From Neobacillus cucumis (GTDB taxonomy: Bacteria; Bacillota; Bacilli; Bacillales_B; DSM-18226), in the NCBI RefSeq assembly GCF_023715505.1, contig NZ_JAMBOH010000029.1:1-64000 (forward strand): DNA of 64,000 bases. Reading direction: 5' to 3'. Positions 17,192 through 27,608 of this stretch are shown piece after piece (position 1 is the stretch's first letter; each line of letters starts with the position of its first letter). Below the pieces are notes generated by a model. It made no database searches, was not told where the DNA came from, and worked only from the letters and a program-made list of their open reading frames with translations. The translations under genes were made by a program, and so were the position numbers.

Positions 17192-18154
17192 CTACTCCAC
17201 CACAAAATTAGTCTGATCCAGCCACTTAAATGCCCCGCGCTCCTTCAAATCTCGAATCAATTGAAACAGTGCCGCATCCTTTTGTTTCGCTTCAATCATA
17301 CAATGAATCTCCGGCACACTCCCCTTTATTTCATTTAAAAACGTCATAAACATTTCAGGATCAACGTTCTCGGCATGCGCTCGAAACTCCTTCTCTGACC
17401 GCGGGCTTGAAATATGCATCTTAATCGGCAGGGTGGAATGTTTCCAAGTAGTAACAATCCGTTCCCAATCAGACACCCAATCCTCCTCTTCGTGGTTTGC
17501 AAGGTGATGATGGTAATCGAAAACCATCGGAATTCCTAACTTCTCACAAAGATATAACGTGTCCTTAACTGTAAAAGTAGTATCATCATTTTCTAACATA
17601 ATCATCTTTTGAATTCCAGGCTTAATATATCCCCAATTATGTATAAATTGTTCCAGCGCTTTCTCTTTATCCTCATACCCGCCGCCAACATGCAGAACAC
17701 AACGATGCTCGGGATTGATTGCCATTCCCTTCAAGAGAGCCTCATGCATCGATAAGGTCTTGAGTGAGTTTTTTAAAATATCTTTATCTAGTGAATTCAA
17801 CACAACAAAATGATCAGGATGAAAATCAACTCTCAACGGATGCTCCTTTAAAAAATCGGCTAATTTTTCAAGCGGTTCCTTCAAAGGCTTGATATAGTTC
17901 CAATCCAGTAAATCCTCATGATTGGCGAGCGGAATCAGCCTTGAGCTAAATCGAAAAAACTGAATATCATTCCCTACATTATGCTTAAGAAGGCGCAGAC
18001 AATTCTCTAAATTAGATTCAGCAATCCTTTCTAATTTCCGAATCGCAGCTTCACGGTCCTTTATTTTGGAGAATTGGGCAAACGTCATGGTTTGAGAGGG
18101 GGATGCGTGCTGCAGTTCTGCACTCATCGCTACATACCCTAGTTTCACTATCAT
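17192..18154 (-). CDS. uvsE: UV DNA damage endonuclease UvsE
   Basis: UvsE/UvdE nicks DNA 5' to UV photoproducts and abasic sites in a repair route separate from UvrABC. The family start KLGYVAMSAELQHASPSQTM, the middle RVDFHPDHFVVLNS and metal-ligand regions LHVGGGYEDK, MLENDD, MVFDYHHHL and MHISSPR fit the TIM-barrel metalloenzyme. The ATG at 18152-18154 is six bases after AGAGGTGG; a GTG three codons upstream is less likely. 320 residues equals the B. subtilis protein. It is a single gene facing the germination operon. Confidence 0.93.
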   Translation of the reverse strand: MIVKLGYVAMSAELQHASPSQTMTFAQFSKIKDREAAIRKLERIAESNLENCLRLLKHNVGNDIQFFRFSSRLIPLANHEDLLDWNYIKPLKEPLEKLADFLKEHPLRVDFHPDHFVVLNSLDKDILKNSLKTLSMHEALLKGMAINPEHRCVLHVGGGYEDKEKALEQFIHNWGYIKPGIQKMIMLENDDTTFTVKDTLYLCEKLGIPMVFDYHHHLANHEEEDWVSDWERIVTTWKHSTLPIKMHISSPRSEKEFRAHAENVDPEMFMTFLNEIKGSVPEIHCMIEAKQKDAALFQLIRDLKERGAFKWLDQTNFVVE

Positions 18155-18274
18155 ATCTTCCACCTCTACTTAGTCTATATTATTATTCTCACCTATCTAT
18201 TTTTTTCAACTACAAATTATTTACTGTAAATAGGGAAATCTAAAAAAAAGTTTTGTGGAAAGAGTGACACCACC

Positions 18275-19819
18275 ATGCCCTTTTTTTCAAAAGAAAAAAA
18301 ACAAACCCCAAACACCAATACTCCTGGACAAGTTTTTTTAGGAAAAGATTTTGATGTCCGATATAAATGGCTAAAGCAGTCATTTAATCAATGTTCTGAT
18401 ATCACCATCTATGAGCTAACCGCTAAACATACGCGCTGCGGGATTGTTTACTTACAGGATATGGTTGATGAAAGTTTATTTGATGAGCAAGTCCTTTCCT
18501 ATCTCGCAAATGAGGATTTTGCCTCCTCACATCAGGAATTTATTCATAAATTACTTGAATTAAAATTGATTAGCGCTATGTCAAGCAGTCTACTAACAGA
18601 TATGCAGAAGGCTGTGGAACTTGTCCTTGATGGAAATATATTAATTTTTTTCGAGGGTGACCCGCGGATGCTTGCCTTCCCATTACAAAAATTTGAGAAA
18701 AGAGCCATCAGTGAGCCGGCAAATGAAAATGTCATCAGAGGACCTAGGGAAGCATTTGTTGAGGATATTCATACGAATATCACCATGATTCGCAGAAGAA
18801 TTAAATCTCCCGCTTTAAAAATGGAACAGCAGTTGATTGGTAAATTCACAAAAACAAAAGTAGTCATTGGATATCTAGAAGGAATCTGCAAGCCAGACAT
18901 CATCGAAGAAGTGAAACAGCGAATTGGCCGTATTCAAATGGATGGAGTTTTAGGAAGCAGTTATATAGAAGAAAATATGGATGATTTCCCATTATCGCCT
19001 TTTCCGCAGGCGCAAAAAACAGAGCGGCCAGATGTTGTTGCTGCAGCCCTGCTCGAAGGAAGAGTGGTTATTCTTGTTGATGGCACACCTATCCCTCTTA
19101 TTGTACCGGTTACCCTTACAATGTTTCTTCAATCACCGGAGGATTATTATCAACGCTATGTTTTCGCCAATTTCGTCCGATGGCTGCGAATGGGTTTTTT
19201 AGTTATATCACTGCTGTTTCCATCCTTTTATATTGCGTTGACGACCTTTCATCCTGTGATGATTCCATATGACTTGTTATTGAGTGTTGCAGCTGCAAGA
19301 GATTTAGTACCATTTCCTGCAATGGTGGAGGCATTTATTATGGAACTAACCTTTGAAGCATTAAGAGAAGCTGGGCTTCGGATCCCAAAAGCAATTGGGC
19401 AGGCCATTAGCATATTGGGTGCATTAGTCATTGGGCAAGCTGCTGTTCAAGCAGGAATAATTTCTGCGCCAATGGTCATTATTGTTTCTTTAACAGGGAT
19501 TGCCTCCTTCATCGTACCTTATTTCGATTTCGGTTTTTCGATTCGTCTGCTTCGCTTTCCCATAATGATTTTATCGGGAAGTTTTGGCATTTTTGGATTG
19601 ATGATTGGCTGTCTTCTTATTTATATCCATTTGGTTCACCTTCGTTCTTTTGGAATGCCATACCTTACACCAATTGCACCGATCCGCGCTAATGATTTAA
19701 AGGATACCTTTTTACGAGCCCCTTGGTGGTTATTGAAACGTCGTCCTTCGTTCGTTGGCACAAAGGATCATAAGAGATCTAATCTTAATTATCCATTTGT
19801 GGAGGAGGATGATGATTGA
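18275..19819 (+). CDS. Spore germinant receptor, A subunit (GerA family)
   Basis: The 514-residue protein has the GerA/SpoVAF layout: a soluble N-terminal half (about residues 1-290, with GPREAFVEDIHTNITMIRRR) and a C-terminal membrane part with about five segments, including PFPAMVEAFIMELTFEALRE and PKAIGQAISILGALVIGQAA. Receptors of this family sit in the spore inner membrane and respond to amino acids or sugars. The four-base overlap with the C-subunit gene shows an operon. The specific receptor (GerA, GerB or GerK type) cannot be told by eye. Confidence 0.95.
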   Translation: MPFFSKEKKQTPNTNTPGQVFLGKDFDVRYKWLKQSFNQCSDITIYELTAKHTRCGIVYLQDMVDESLFDEQVLSYLANEDFASSHQEFIHKLLELKLISAMSSSLLTDMQKAVELVLDGNILIFFEGDPRMLAFPLQKFEKRAISEPANENVIRGPREAFVEDIHTNITMIRRRIKSPALKMEQQLIGKFTKTKVVIGYLEGICKPDIIEEVKQRIGRIQMDGVLGSSYIEENMDDFPLSPFPQAQKTERPDVVAAALLEGRVVILVDGTPIPLIVPVTLTMFLQSPEDYYQRYVFANFVRWLRMGFLVISLLFPSFYIALTTFHPVMIPYDLLLSVAAARDLVPFPAMVEAFIMELTFEALREAGLRIPKAIGQAISILGALVIGQAAVQAGIISAPMVIIVSLTGIASFIVPYFDFGFSIRLLRFPIMILSGSFGIFGLMIGCLLIYIHLVHLRSFGMPYLTPIAPIRANDLKDTFLRAPWWLLKRRPSFVGTKDHKRSNLNYPFVEEDDD

Positions 19820-20979
19820 AGATAGCCCTTATTTTCTCAATCGTTATTTGCACGTTTTTTTTAACAGGATGCTGGTCTCGTATAGAAATAAATGAGCGAG
19901 CGTTTGTCTCAGCCATCCTAGTGGATAAAGGGAAAAATGGCAATATTGATGTAACCTTAACCTTTCCACTTCCCAATCGACTTGCTACAGGACAATCAGG
20001 CGGAACGCTGTCATTAGGGAAACCTTATGCAACCTTAACTTATTCAGGCACAAATATCTCACAAGCCTTTCATAAAATGCAGGTTGATTTGCCTCGGAAA
20101 ATTAGTTTTGGACAAGCGAAACTTGTGATTATTGGACAAGAAATGGCCAGGGAAGGGATTACCAAAATATTGGAATTTATTATCCGTGAACCAAGCCTTA
20201 ACATCAATCTGGCTATGTTTGTAGCACCCGGAAAGGCAAAGAATATTATTAACATGGCTCCAACCTTTGAACGGTCGCAAACAAGAATCCTGTTAGGTTT
20301 CACAAAAAAAGAAATTGCTCTATTAACCACACCCAAGGACTTTCTTGAAACAGTAAATGGTGATATGGCAGTCAGTATTTTAAAAGTAGGAAAACGCAAA
20401 ATGGTTAGTGAAAATGGAAAAAAAGTTGTTTGGGTTGGTACAGATGGAGTCGCCTTATTCAAAAATTACAGAATGGTCGGTAAGCTAACATCTTATGAAG
20501 GAAGAGGGGCCTTGTGGCTCCGAAACACGATTAAACGTGCACTGGTCACGATTTATTCACCAACGGATCACAAGGAAGTTAACTTAACTGTATTGCAAGC
20601 AGCAGCAAAAATTCACCCATCAAAAAACGAGCCATATACGTTTGATGTTCACGTCAATGTCGAAGATGACCTTTCGGAATCGGACTCAACAATCGATTTC
20701 AGCAAGGAGAAAAATATTAAAAAATTAGAATTAATTGCAGAAAAAGATATTAAGGACAGGATTGGGGCAGCATTTACCGCCTCTAAAAAGGCGGGTGCAG
20801 ATGTCTTTCAATTTGGTGAATATTTATCATGGTATAAACCAAAAATATGGAAAAAATCTGAAAGGAACTGGTCGTCACTTTATCAAGACAAAGTAAAAGT
20901 TAATATCTATGTAGATCTAAAGATAAAACGAAAGGGTTCAGAGAATAATCCATTTTGGACAAAGGAACTAAGCCCATGA
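19816..20979 (+). CDS. Spore germinant receptor, C subunit (lipoprotein, Ger(x)C family)
   Basis: A lipoprotein signal ends at FFLTGCWSR, with the lipid-modified cysteine at residue 19. The rest matches the Ger(x)C family: INERAFVSAILVDKG, FHKMQVDLPRKISFGQAKL and a C-terminal domain with a helical and beta pattern. C subunits are anchored on the outer face of the spore inner membrane and are needed for receptor function. The start overlaps the A gene (ATGATGATTGA region, frame ATG/TTG near 19816); its TGA stop overlaps the ATG of the next small gene. Confidence 0.94.
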   Translation: MKIALIFSIVICTFFLTGCWSRIEINERAFVSAILVDKGKNGNIDVTLTFPLPNRLATGQSGGTLSLGKPYATLTYSGTNISQAFHKMQVDLPRKISFGQAKLVIIGQEMAREGITKILEFIIREPSLNINLAMFVAPGKAKNIINMAPTFERSQTRILLGFTKKEIALLTTPKDFLETVNGDMAVSILKVGKRKMVSENGKKVVWVGTDGVALFKNYRMVGKLTSYEGRGALWLRNTIKRALVTIYSPTDHKEVNLTVLQAAAKIHPSKNEPYTFDVHVNVEDDLSESDSTIDFSKEKNIKKLELIAEKDIKDRIGAAFTASKKAGADVFQFGEYLSWYKPKIWKKSERNWSSLYQDKVKVNIYVDLKIKRKGSENNPFWTKELSP

Positions 20980-21194
20980 TTATCATTATTTTATTTTTCA
21001 TTATTATCTCTTTTTACGAATGGAATTACCTTAAGAATCGAAAGCGAAAAAAAAGAACATTCTTCATTGTCTTATGTATCATGGGTGTTTCTTTCTGTTA
21101 TTGTATTTCGACGCATCTTTTCAAGTATAGTCTGAATCCTAATGAATTAATTGAAATCCTATTTAGGCCGCTGCAGGAAAAGATAATAGGTTAG
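20976..21194 (+). CDS. Small two-helix membrane protein, probable germinant receptor D subunit
   Basis: This gene encodes 72 residues with two membrane segments (IIIILFFIIISFYEW and FFIVLCIMGVSFCYCI) joined by the basic loop NRKRKKR. The ATG overlaps the stop of the C gene (ATGA) and follows AAGGA. Some GerA-type operons carry such a D gene of 55-80 codons with two helices, and D subunits can modulate receptor activity. Gene position and topology support this; the sequence alone is too short for certainty. Confidence 0.75.
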   Translation: MIIIILFFIIISFYEWNYLKNRKRKKRTFFIVLCIMGVSFCYCISTHLFKYSLNPNELIEILFRPLQEKIIG

Positions 21195-21205
21195 GTGGGG
21201 AATAG

Positions 21206-22327
21206 TTGAAAACTGAGGGGATCTCTCAACATCAAATCATCCATTTTTTAATTCTCTTTTTTTTCTCGACATTTGTTGGGTTTTCTTCGGTCCAACTCGT
21301 TAAAATGGCACAATATGATTCCTTAATTGTCATTTTTATCGGAGGGTTAAGTGCGGTTGCTCAAGCCATTATAGGAATAAAACTTGCCAACCGAAGACCA
21401 GATCAATTTATTGTGACTTATGGAAAAGAAATCTTTCCTTACTGGGTCCATCTCCTCCTTATGGGGGCAATGTTCTTTTTTTGCTTTCACGGCAGTGCCT
21501 TTATGTTAAGAGAATATGAGGACTTCATTATCCAAGTCTATTTGCCCGAAACACCAAACTGGGCCATCGGGATTCTCTTTGGTGGTACTGTCGCCATAAT
21601 GGCTCGATTAGGTATCGTCACGCTATTTCGATCAGCTCAAGGTTTATTTTTTATCACCATCTTCGCCATTCTTTTAAACACGGTCTTTGTTGGGAGAGAG
21701 CTAAAATGGGAGCGTTCGATGGCTTTTATAACCAATCATGATTTCCAGGGTATTGTACAAGGAAGTTATTTTATTTCGCCCTTTTTCTGCGAGATAGTCC
21801 TATTAATTTTTATCTATCCCTATATTATGGATATAGAAAAAACAAGAAGATCCTTTTTCTGGGCGATATTCTATTCGATTAGTCTGATTATCGTCTATAT
21901 TGGTTTTTTATTACTTCTGTTTGGTCCAAATTTAACGGCTCATTTAGCCTTCCCAATATTAGAGATGGTTCGTTTCATTAAAATTGCTGAATTTATTGAG
22001 AACTTAGATCCGCTCTTAATTGCCGTGTGGTCCACAATGGTTTATATCAAAATTAGTTTTTTCTTTTATTTGGCCGTTCATATTCTTGCCCAGTTATTAA
22101 AACTAAAAGATTACAGGCCCCTGACGTTTTCATTAGCAGCAATTGTCGTTTCCATGTCGGTAACTATGGCGGAGAACTTTGCAAGTCTTAGTGATGTTTA
22201 TGAACACTCCTGGCCAACCTTCGCCCTCTGTGTAGAATCCATCCCTTTATTATATCTTCTGATGGATACCATTAAGAACTATGTGAAGAAGAAGTCGATG
22301 ACCCCGGTTGAGAATAAAAAAACATAA
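21206..22327 (+). CDS. Spore germinant receptor, B subunit (APC-like permease)
   Basis: This 373-residue protein has about ten hydrophobic segments and the B-subunit pattern HQIIHFLILFFFSTFVGF near the N-terminus, related to amino acid permeases. B subunits bind the germinant. The TTG start follows GGTGGGG at six bases. It is the last gene of the A-C-D-B operon, which ends at the strong hairpin at 22326-22356. Confidence 0.93.
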   Translation: MKTEGISQHQIIHFLILFFFSTFVGFSSVQLVKMAQYDSLIVIFIGGLSAVAQAIIGIKLANRRPDQFIVTYGKEIFPYWVHLLLMGAMFFFCFHGSAFMLREYEDFIIQVYLPETPNWAIGILFGGTVAIMARLGIVTLFRSAQGLFFITIFAILLNTVFVGRELKWERSMAFITNHDFQGIVQGSYFISPFFCEIVLLIFIYPYIMDIEKTRRSFFWAIFYSISLIIVYIGFLLLLFGPNLTAHLAFPILEMVRFIKIAEFIENLDPLLIAVWSTMVYIKISFFFYLAVHILAQLLKLKDYRPLTFSLAAIVVSMSVTMAENFASLSDVYEHSWPTFALCVESIPLLYLLMDTIKNYVKKKSMTPVENKKT

Positions 22328-22356
22328 AAGAGCAAGGACCTCGTCCTTGCTCTTTT
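22326..22356. terminator. Bidirectional terminator between the ger operon and cshA
   Basis: AAAAGAGCAAGGAC pairs with GTCCTTGCTCTTTT across a three-base loop, giving 14 pairs and T-runs on both strands, between convergent genes. Confidence 0.88.
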
Positions 22357-22361
22357 TCCGT

Positions 22362-23861
22362 TTATTGATGATTATAGCTTCTTGGCTTTGATGACTTACC
22401 GCCAGTTCGTTTTTCACCGCTTCTTGGCTTTACCGGCGCTTTTTTTCGGTTACGATCAGAGCTGTACGAACCTCTGGAATCGTCTCTTCTGCGGCGGTCG
22501 CCACGGTCAAACTGTTTTCTATCTCTTTTTTGTGGCAGTGGAGATTCTTCTGTCAATTTTACAGGAGTAGTATCCGGCTCTTTTGTTAACATCTTTAATA
22601 CAGCAGCCACAACAGTTTCAGCTTCATTGCCTTCTAGTAATTCCTGTGCTGCAGCTTTGTAATAATGAAGGTTGTTGGATTCAATTGTTTGAACAATTTT
22701 ATCAACAACTGCACGTTGTTGACCTTCTAGTGCTTCATCAAGGGTTGGAGCCTGCATTCTTTCCATCTTTCTCTTCGTTGTTTTTTCCACAACAGCAAGG
22801 TAAGATTTCTCACGTGGTGTGATGAAAGTCATCGCAACACCCGTCTTTCCGGCACGACCTGTACGGCCGATACGGTGAACATAGCTCTCCGGATCCTGCG
22901 GAATATCAAAATTATATACATGTGTAACGCCGGAAATATCCAGACCCCTTGCCGCTACGTCAGTTGCAACAAGGACATCAACCGTTCCTTCTTTAAACTT
23001 TCGAAGGACTGACATACGCTTTGCTTGAGTTAAATCACCATGAATACCCTCTGCTGTATATCCTCTTAAAGTCAATGCTTCCGCTAATTCATCAACACGG
23101 CGCTTTGTCCGGCCAAACACAATGGCAAGTTCCGGTGATTGAATATCAAGAAGTCTTGTTAACACGTCAAATTTATTTTTTTCTTGCACTTCAATGTAAT
23201 ATTGTTCAATTAAAGGAACGGTCATTTCTTTCGTTTTTACACGAACAATTTGAGGATTCTTCATGAATTTTTCGGCCATTCTTTGAATTGGTCCAGGCAT
23301 TGTTGCTGAGAACAATAGCGTTTGGCGGTCTGCAGGTGTTGAAGCAAGAATCGATTCAATATCTTCGATGAATCCCATGTTCAACATTTCGTCTGCTTCA
23401 TCAAGAATAACCGTATTAACGGTATCAAGACGCATTGTTTTCCTATTAATGTGATCTAATACACGTCCAGGGGTTCCAACAATAATATGTGGAGCTTTCT
23501 TTAATGAGCGAATTTGGCGGCTGATATCCTGGCCACCATAAATCGGCAGCACGCGTACTCTTTTTCCTGCCCCGATTTTATACAGTTCTTCTGAAACCTG
23601 GATCGCTAACTCACGAGTTGGGGCGATAATAATTCCTTGGATGGCATCCATTTTTACGTCAACTTTTTCAACCAACGGAATTCCAAAAGCAGCTGTTTTA
23701 CCTGTTCCTGTTTGAGCTTGCCCGATCAAATCTATACCTTTTAGCCCCAACGGAATCGTTTCTGATTGGATTGGTGTAGCTTCCTCAAAACCCATTTTGA
23801 GTACAGCTTTTAAAGTAGCCTGACTTATACCTAATTCTTCAAACTTTGTCAATGTTTTCAT
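22362..23861 (-). CDS. cshA: DEAD-box RNA helicase CshA
   Basis: All helicase motifs are present: [11 protein letters not shown] (I), PTRELAIQV (Ia), DEAD (II), SAT (III), [15 protein letters not shown] (IV) and [10 protein letters not shown] (VI). The C-terminal 90 residues are rich in Arg, Lys, Asp and Ser, as in CshA, which works with the RNA degradation machinery and in ribosome assembly in the cold. The ATG at 23861 is only one base from GGAG; a TTG three codons in (23852) is better spaced and matches homologue starts. It follows esterase, murF and ddl on the same strand but has its own leader. Confidence 0.95.
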   Translation of the reverse strand: MKTLTKFEELGISQATLKAVLKMGFEEATPIQSETIPLGLKGIDLIGQAQTGTGKTAAFGIPLVEKVDVKMDAIQGIIIAPTRELAIQVSEELYKIGAGKRVRVLPIYGGQDISRQIRSLKKAPHIIVGTPGRVLDHINRKTMRLDTVNTVILDEADEMLNMGFIEDIESILASTPADRQTLLFSATMPGPIQRMAEKFMKNPQIVRVKTKEMTVPLIEQYYIEVQEKNKFDVLTRLLDIQSPELAIVFGRTKRRVDELAEALTLRGYTAEGIHGDLTQAKRMSVLRKFKEGTVDVLVATDVAARGLDISGVTHVYNFDIPQDPESYVHRIGRTGRAGKTGVAMTFITPREKSYLAVVEKTTKRKMERMQAPTLDEALEGQQRAVVDKIVQTIESNNLHYYKAAAQELLEGNEAETVVAAVLKMLTKEPDTTPVKLTEESPLPQKRDRKQFDRGDRRRRDDSRGSYSSDRNRKKAPVKPRSGEKRTGGKSSKPRSYNHQ

Positions 23862-24088
23862 TCTCCTTCATCTATATAAAAAATATTTGGTATATAAGTG
23901 CTGAATATACAAACATACGCATCAAAATGCGGTAATTTCCACTTCTTTATTTTACCAAAAAAAAGACATTCTCCAAAAGAGTATGCCTTCAATCTTCGTT
24001 CTTTAGACACGTTGATGAATATCATACCACTGTTACTATTAATTTGCAATAATGACATCTTTTAAACCATCTTCAAGCCTTAAAAAGG

Positions 24089-24793
24089 CTATTTCTCCAT
24101 TAAAAAATCAAACACTTGAGAAAACAGGGAATCCCGTGCCTCACAGTGGCATATAAGATGCTTGGAATGCTTGATATAGGTGAGTTTTTTCTGCCTTGCA
24201 CTTATGGTTTGGAATAAATATTCAGCACTTTTGGGCGGCACAATCCCGTCACTCTCCCCTTGTGCAATGAAGGTTGGCACGTTTACCTGATGCAACAGAG
24301 GTTTAATAAAAGAAACAAGCCTGCGGAACTGTAAAGCAGCCGCAAAGGGTGTTTCTTTTATTTTTCTTTTATAACGGAGAAATAATTCATTCGCTCGTAA
24401 GTTTCCGTGCAGGGAATCCTTGGCTATTTCTTTTATGTCGACAGCTAACTGTTTCGGGTTCAGATAGAAAGCAGCTGTACTCAATAGAATCAGCTTTTTT
24501 ACAGGATACTTGGCGGCGAGATAACTGGCTATCATACCACCCATTGAAAAACCAACGACATATACCTCGTTACAAGTATCAATCAGTTTCGATAATTCAG
24601 CCTCGGCATGATCAATCCATTCCTGAAAATGAACTCCTTTTAAGGAGCCGGGAACACCGTGTCCCGGCAATGTCGGAATACTAAATTTCCAATCTGTCCG
24701 TTCCTGCAAATACTCTGCCAGCGGCTCTACTTCATAAGGAGCACCCGTGAAGCCATGAATAAGTAAGCAGCCAATCACATTCTCACCGCCCAT
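24089..24793 (-). CDS. Alpha/beta hydrolase (carboxylesterase Est30-like)
   Basis: The fold markers are the oxyanion-hole HGFTGAP near the N-terminus, the nucleophile elbow GFSMGG (Ser), the acid in GESDGIVPP and a histidine near HSKHLICH. The 234-residue length agrees with the Est30 monoacylglycerol-lipase type. The start is five bases after the murF stop, so it is coupled to murF. The likely ribosome site AAAGGGG abuts the ATG, which makes the exact start uncertain. The substrate is unknown. Confidence 0.86.
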   Translation of the reverse strand: MGGENVIGCLLIHGFTGAPYEVEPLAEYLQERTDWKFSIPTLPGHGVPGSLKGVHFQEWIDHAEAELSKLIDTCNEVYVVGFSMGGMIASYLAAKYPVKKLILLSTAAFYLNPKQLAVDIKEIAKDSLHGNLRANELFLRYKRKIKETPFAAALQFRRLVSFIKPLLHQVNVPTFIAQGESDGIVPPKSAEYLFQTISARQKKLTYIKHSKHLICHCEARDSLFSQVFDFLMEK

Positions 24794-24798
24794 CCCCT

Positions 24799-26178
24799 TT
24801 ACTTCTTTTGTAAAGCTTGAACAATCTCCTCTAATCTCATCCCGCGTGAAGCCTTAACAAGGACAAGTGTGGTTTCATCTACATATGTCTTTAATTTTTC
24901 AATCAGTTTTGACTTATCTTTAAAGGCAAATACTTTCTCTTCGCTTAAAGCCTGATGGGCTCCTTTGGCAATGTGGCTGCCTAACTCACCATATGTGAAC
25001 AGATAATCAATTTTTTCCGGATTTAGTCCTGTCCCTATTTGCAAATGGTACTGCTCTTCCTCTGGGCCAAGCTCGAGCATATCCCCCAGCACGAGAATTT
25101 TCCGTTTGTATCCCTGAAGATTGGATACAAGTTCAATTGCCGCCATCATCGATGTAGGGCTGGCATTATAAGCATCGTTAATGATCTTTTCACCTTGTTT
25201 TCCTTCAACAAGTTCCATACGCATGTTAGTAAGCTTAATGTTAGCCAATCCTGCATTCATTTTTTCATATGGAATGGAAAAATAATGGGCGATTGACATA
25301 GCGGCGAGAGTATTCAATATGTTATGTGTACCAAGAACAGGCAGCTCAAAGACCGTATCCGAGACATTTATTTTAAAGGAGTTGCCTTGCTCAATTTGTG
25401 TTATATCCTTAGGATAGAGGTCATTCGTAGAATTTCGGCCAAACGTTTGGATATTAATGTTTCCTTTATATTCGAAAATCCTCTCCATTAATAAAGGCTC
25501 ATCACCATGAAGAACGGCAAGTCCACCATCACGCAATCCCTGAAGTATTTCTAGTTTCGCTTCCGCTATTCCTTCTCTTGAACCGAGGTCAAGCAAGTGC
25601 GATTCTCCAATGTTAGTAATCACAACCGCATCAGGGCAGGCAAGTTTAGTCAAAAAGGCAATTTCCCCTCGGCCGCTCATTCCCATCTCAAGTACCGCAA
25701 TTTCAGTATCTTCACTTAACCCTAAAACGGTTAACGGAAGACCCAGGTGGTTGTTATAATTTCCCTCGGTTTTTTGAACCTTATATTGAGTCGATAGTAA
25801 ACTAGCTGTTATATCCTTTGTTGTTGTTTTACCATTACTGCCCGTAATCCCAACTACTTTGACCGATAATTCCTGCCGATATTTTCGTGCCATTTCCTGC
25901 AAGGCTACAAGACAGTCGTCAACAACTAAGATTGGCAGCCCTTGCGGTGGATTTGGAACATCCTTCTGCCATAGAGCCGCGGCTGCCCCTTTTTTGATTG
26001 CCTCTTCCACATGCTTATGACCGTCTGAACGTTCACCTTTAAAGGGTACAAATAAATTTCCTGCCTGAATTTTTCGTGTGTCGATGGTAACCCCCTCAAT
26101 GATAACATCTGCAAAAGGGGTAATATCATTTATGGCCGAGGCCATTTCTGAAATCTGTTTCAAAGAACGTTTGATCAA
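24799..26178 (-). CDS. murF: UDP-N-acetylmuramoyl-tripeptide--D-alanyl-D-alanine ligase
   Basis: MurF adds D-Ala-D-Ala to the cytoplasmic peptidoglycan precursor. The Mur-ligase ATP loop is VVGITGSNGKTTTKD; NNHLGLPLTVL, AVLEMGMSGRGEI and NDAYNASPTSM are the MurF signatures. Its 459 residues are normal. The TTG start (26176-26178) follows GGAGGG. It lies directly downstream of ddl, which makes its D-Ala-D-Ala substrate, and the upstream alr supplies D-alanine. Confidence 0.97.
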   Translation of the reverse strand: MIKRSLKQISEMASAINDITPFADVIIEGVTIDTRKIQAGNLFVPFKGERSDGHKHVEEAIKKGAAAALWQKDVPNPPQGLPILVVDDCLVALQEMARKYRQELSVKVVGITGSNGKTTTKDITASLLSTQYKVQKTEGNYNNHLGLPLTVLGLSEDTEIAVLEMGMSGRGEIAFLTKLACPDAVVITNIGESHLLDLGSREGIAEAKLEILQGLRDGGLAVLHGDEPLLMERIFEYKGNINIQTFGRNSTNDLYPKDITQIEQGNSFKINVSDTVFELPVLGTHNILNTLAAMSIAHYFSIPYEKMNAGLANIKLTNMRMELVEGKQGEKIINDAYNASPTSMMAAIELVSNLQGYKRKILVLGDMLELGPEEEQYHLQIGTGLNPEKIDYLFTYGELGSHIAKGAHQALSEEKVFAFKDKSKLIEKLKTYVDETTLVLVKASRGMRLEEIVQALQKK

Positions 26179-26234
26179 TTGGATACCCTCCTTTTTCTCA
26201 TTATAAATCTACCCACATTTCTCAAATAGAAACG

Positions 26235-26256
26235 GACACGGCGTACAAGCCGTGTC
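26235..26256 (-). terminator. Hairpin between ddl and murF
   Basis: GACACGGC and GCCGTGTC form an eight-pair stem with a six-base loop after the ddl stop. On the minus strand the following bases are only weakly T-rich (CGTTTCTATTT), so it may attenuate rather than fully stop transcription into murF. Confidence 0.5.
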
Positions 26257-26267
26257 TTAGTTTTTTA

Positions 26268-27347
26268 TTAAAACGTATACTTAATTTGCTGTTTCTCCGC
26301 ATGTCTTTCTTGTGCAAGCTGAACCAGGCGTTCAATCAGCTGTGGATATTCTAAGCCTGTATGCTTCCATAATAGCGGGAACATACTGAAAGGGGTGAAG
26401 CCAGGCATTGTATTTACCTCGTTAATTAACGCCTTGCCATCCTTTGTTAAAAAGAAATCTGCACGAACAAGACCGGAACAGTCTAGTGCCTTAAACGCAC
26501 GAACAGCCATCTCCTTCATTTGTGCATATTCTTCTTCGGTAATATCTGCAGGGATAATTAGTGCTGTATCCCCGTCTTCATATTTTGCTTTGTAATCATA
26601 AAAATCCTTCTTTGGAACAATTTCACCAGCCACAGAACATTCTGGCTCATCATTGCCAAGGACAGCAATTTCAACTTCGCGGGCAACAACGCCTTCTTCA
26701 ATTATGACTTTGCGGTCAAATTGGAAGGCTTCCTCAAAGGCTTTGTCTAACTCAGTACGATTTGTGCATTTGCTAATTCCGACACTAGAGCCAAGGTTTG
26801 CTGGTTTCACAAAACACGGATAACCAAGCTGCTCTTCAACACGGGAATAGGCGTCTTCCTTTGCCTTTGCCCATTCACTTTTAATAAAAGAGACATAGTT
26901 TACCTGCGAGAGCCCGGCTTGTGCAAAAATATTTTTCATCAGCACTTTATCCATCCCGGCAGAGGAAGCAAGAACACCATTTCCAACATACGGCAAATTG
27001 AGAAGTTCTAATAAGCCTTGGACCGTTCCATCCTCGCCGTTTGGTCCGTGTAACAATGGAAAAATAACATCAAGCTGCGCAGATTCTTGCTGATTGGCCT
27101 GAAAAAGAGCAGGTGCCAATGATAACGGTGATAATTGTGGCGCATTGGTAAATTCAAGTGCCTGCACATTTTCAACCGGCTCAAGTAACTGCGGCCCTTT
27201 AATCCACTGTCCTTCAACATTTATGTAAATTGGATAGATTTCAAATTTTTCAAGGTCTAATGCTCGGATGACAGCAAGTGCTGTTTGTAAGGAAACCTTA
27301 TGCTCAGCGGATTTTCCGCCATATAATAACCCTAGTTTTGTTTTCAT
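26268..27347 (-). CDS. ddl: D-alanine--D-alanine ligase
   Basis: Ddl joins two D-alanines using ATP. The ATP-grasp features are [33 protein letters not shown], and the C-terminal LVRADFFL plus [17 protein letters not shown]. In the last motif the residues match Tyr/Phe-type D-Ala-D-Ala rather than D-Lac ligases only loosely; I did not assign the omega-loop. The 359-residue length is typical. The start ATG lies after GGAGGAAT. It begins the ddl-murF-esterase group. Confidence 0.96.
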   Translation of the reverse strand: MKTKLGLLYGGKSAEHKVSLQTALAVIRALDLEKFEIYPIYINVEGQWIKGPQLLEPVENVQALEFTNAPQLSPLSLAPALFQANQQESAQLDVIFPLLHGPNGEDGTVQGLLELLNLPYVGNGVLASSAGMDKVLMKNIFAQAGLSQVNYVSFIKSEWAKAKEDAYSRVEEQLGYPCFVKPANLGSSVGISKCTNRTELDKAFEEAFQFDRKVIIEEGVVAREVEIAVLGNDEPECSVAGEIVPKKDFYDYKAKYEDGDTALIIPADITEEEYAQMKEMAVRAFKALDCSGLVRADFFLTKDGKALINEVNTMPGFTPFSMFPLLWKHTGLEYPQLIERLVQLAQERHAEKQQIKYTF

Positions 27348-27576
27348 TACTATTCCTCCAAATTCTCATTCACATTATATTTTAACACTATACTAAATAA
27401 GATAGGAAATGTGGCTGACCTGTTTTTTAATGTTTTTTCTCATTGATTATTTTATGATACCTAGTGCTTGCTTCAATACAAATCTATCCACATTTTGTTA
27501 TAGCTTCTATCACAGGGCTACCCGGAAATATTTAGATAAACCTATTGCAGACAATAGTCACTATTTATGATATGAA

Positions 27577-27602
27577 AAACAGTCCTGCTAGTAGGACTGT
27601 TC
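27577..27602 (-). terminator. Terminator downstream of the 27609 gene
   Basis: AACAGTCCT and AGGACTGTT form a nine-pair stem, followed by TTTTTC on the minus strand. Confidence 0.8.
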
Positions 27603-27608
27603 TGCAAA

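Noticed and set aside
18181..18274. Sigma-G promoter for the ger operon
   Set aside because: The region is A/T rich and no box pair with correct spacing stood out.
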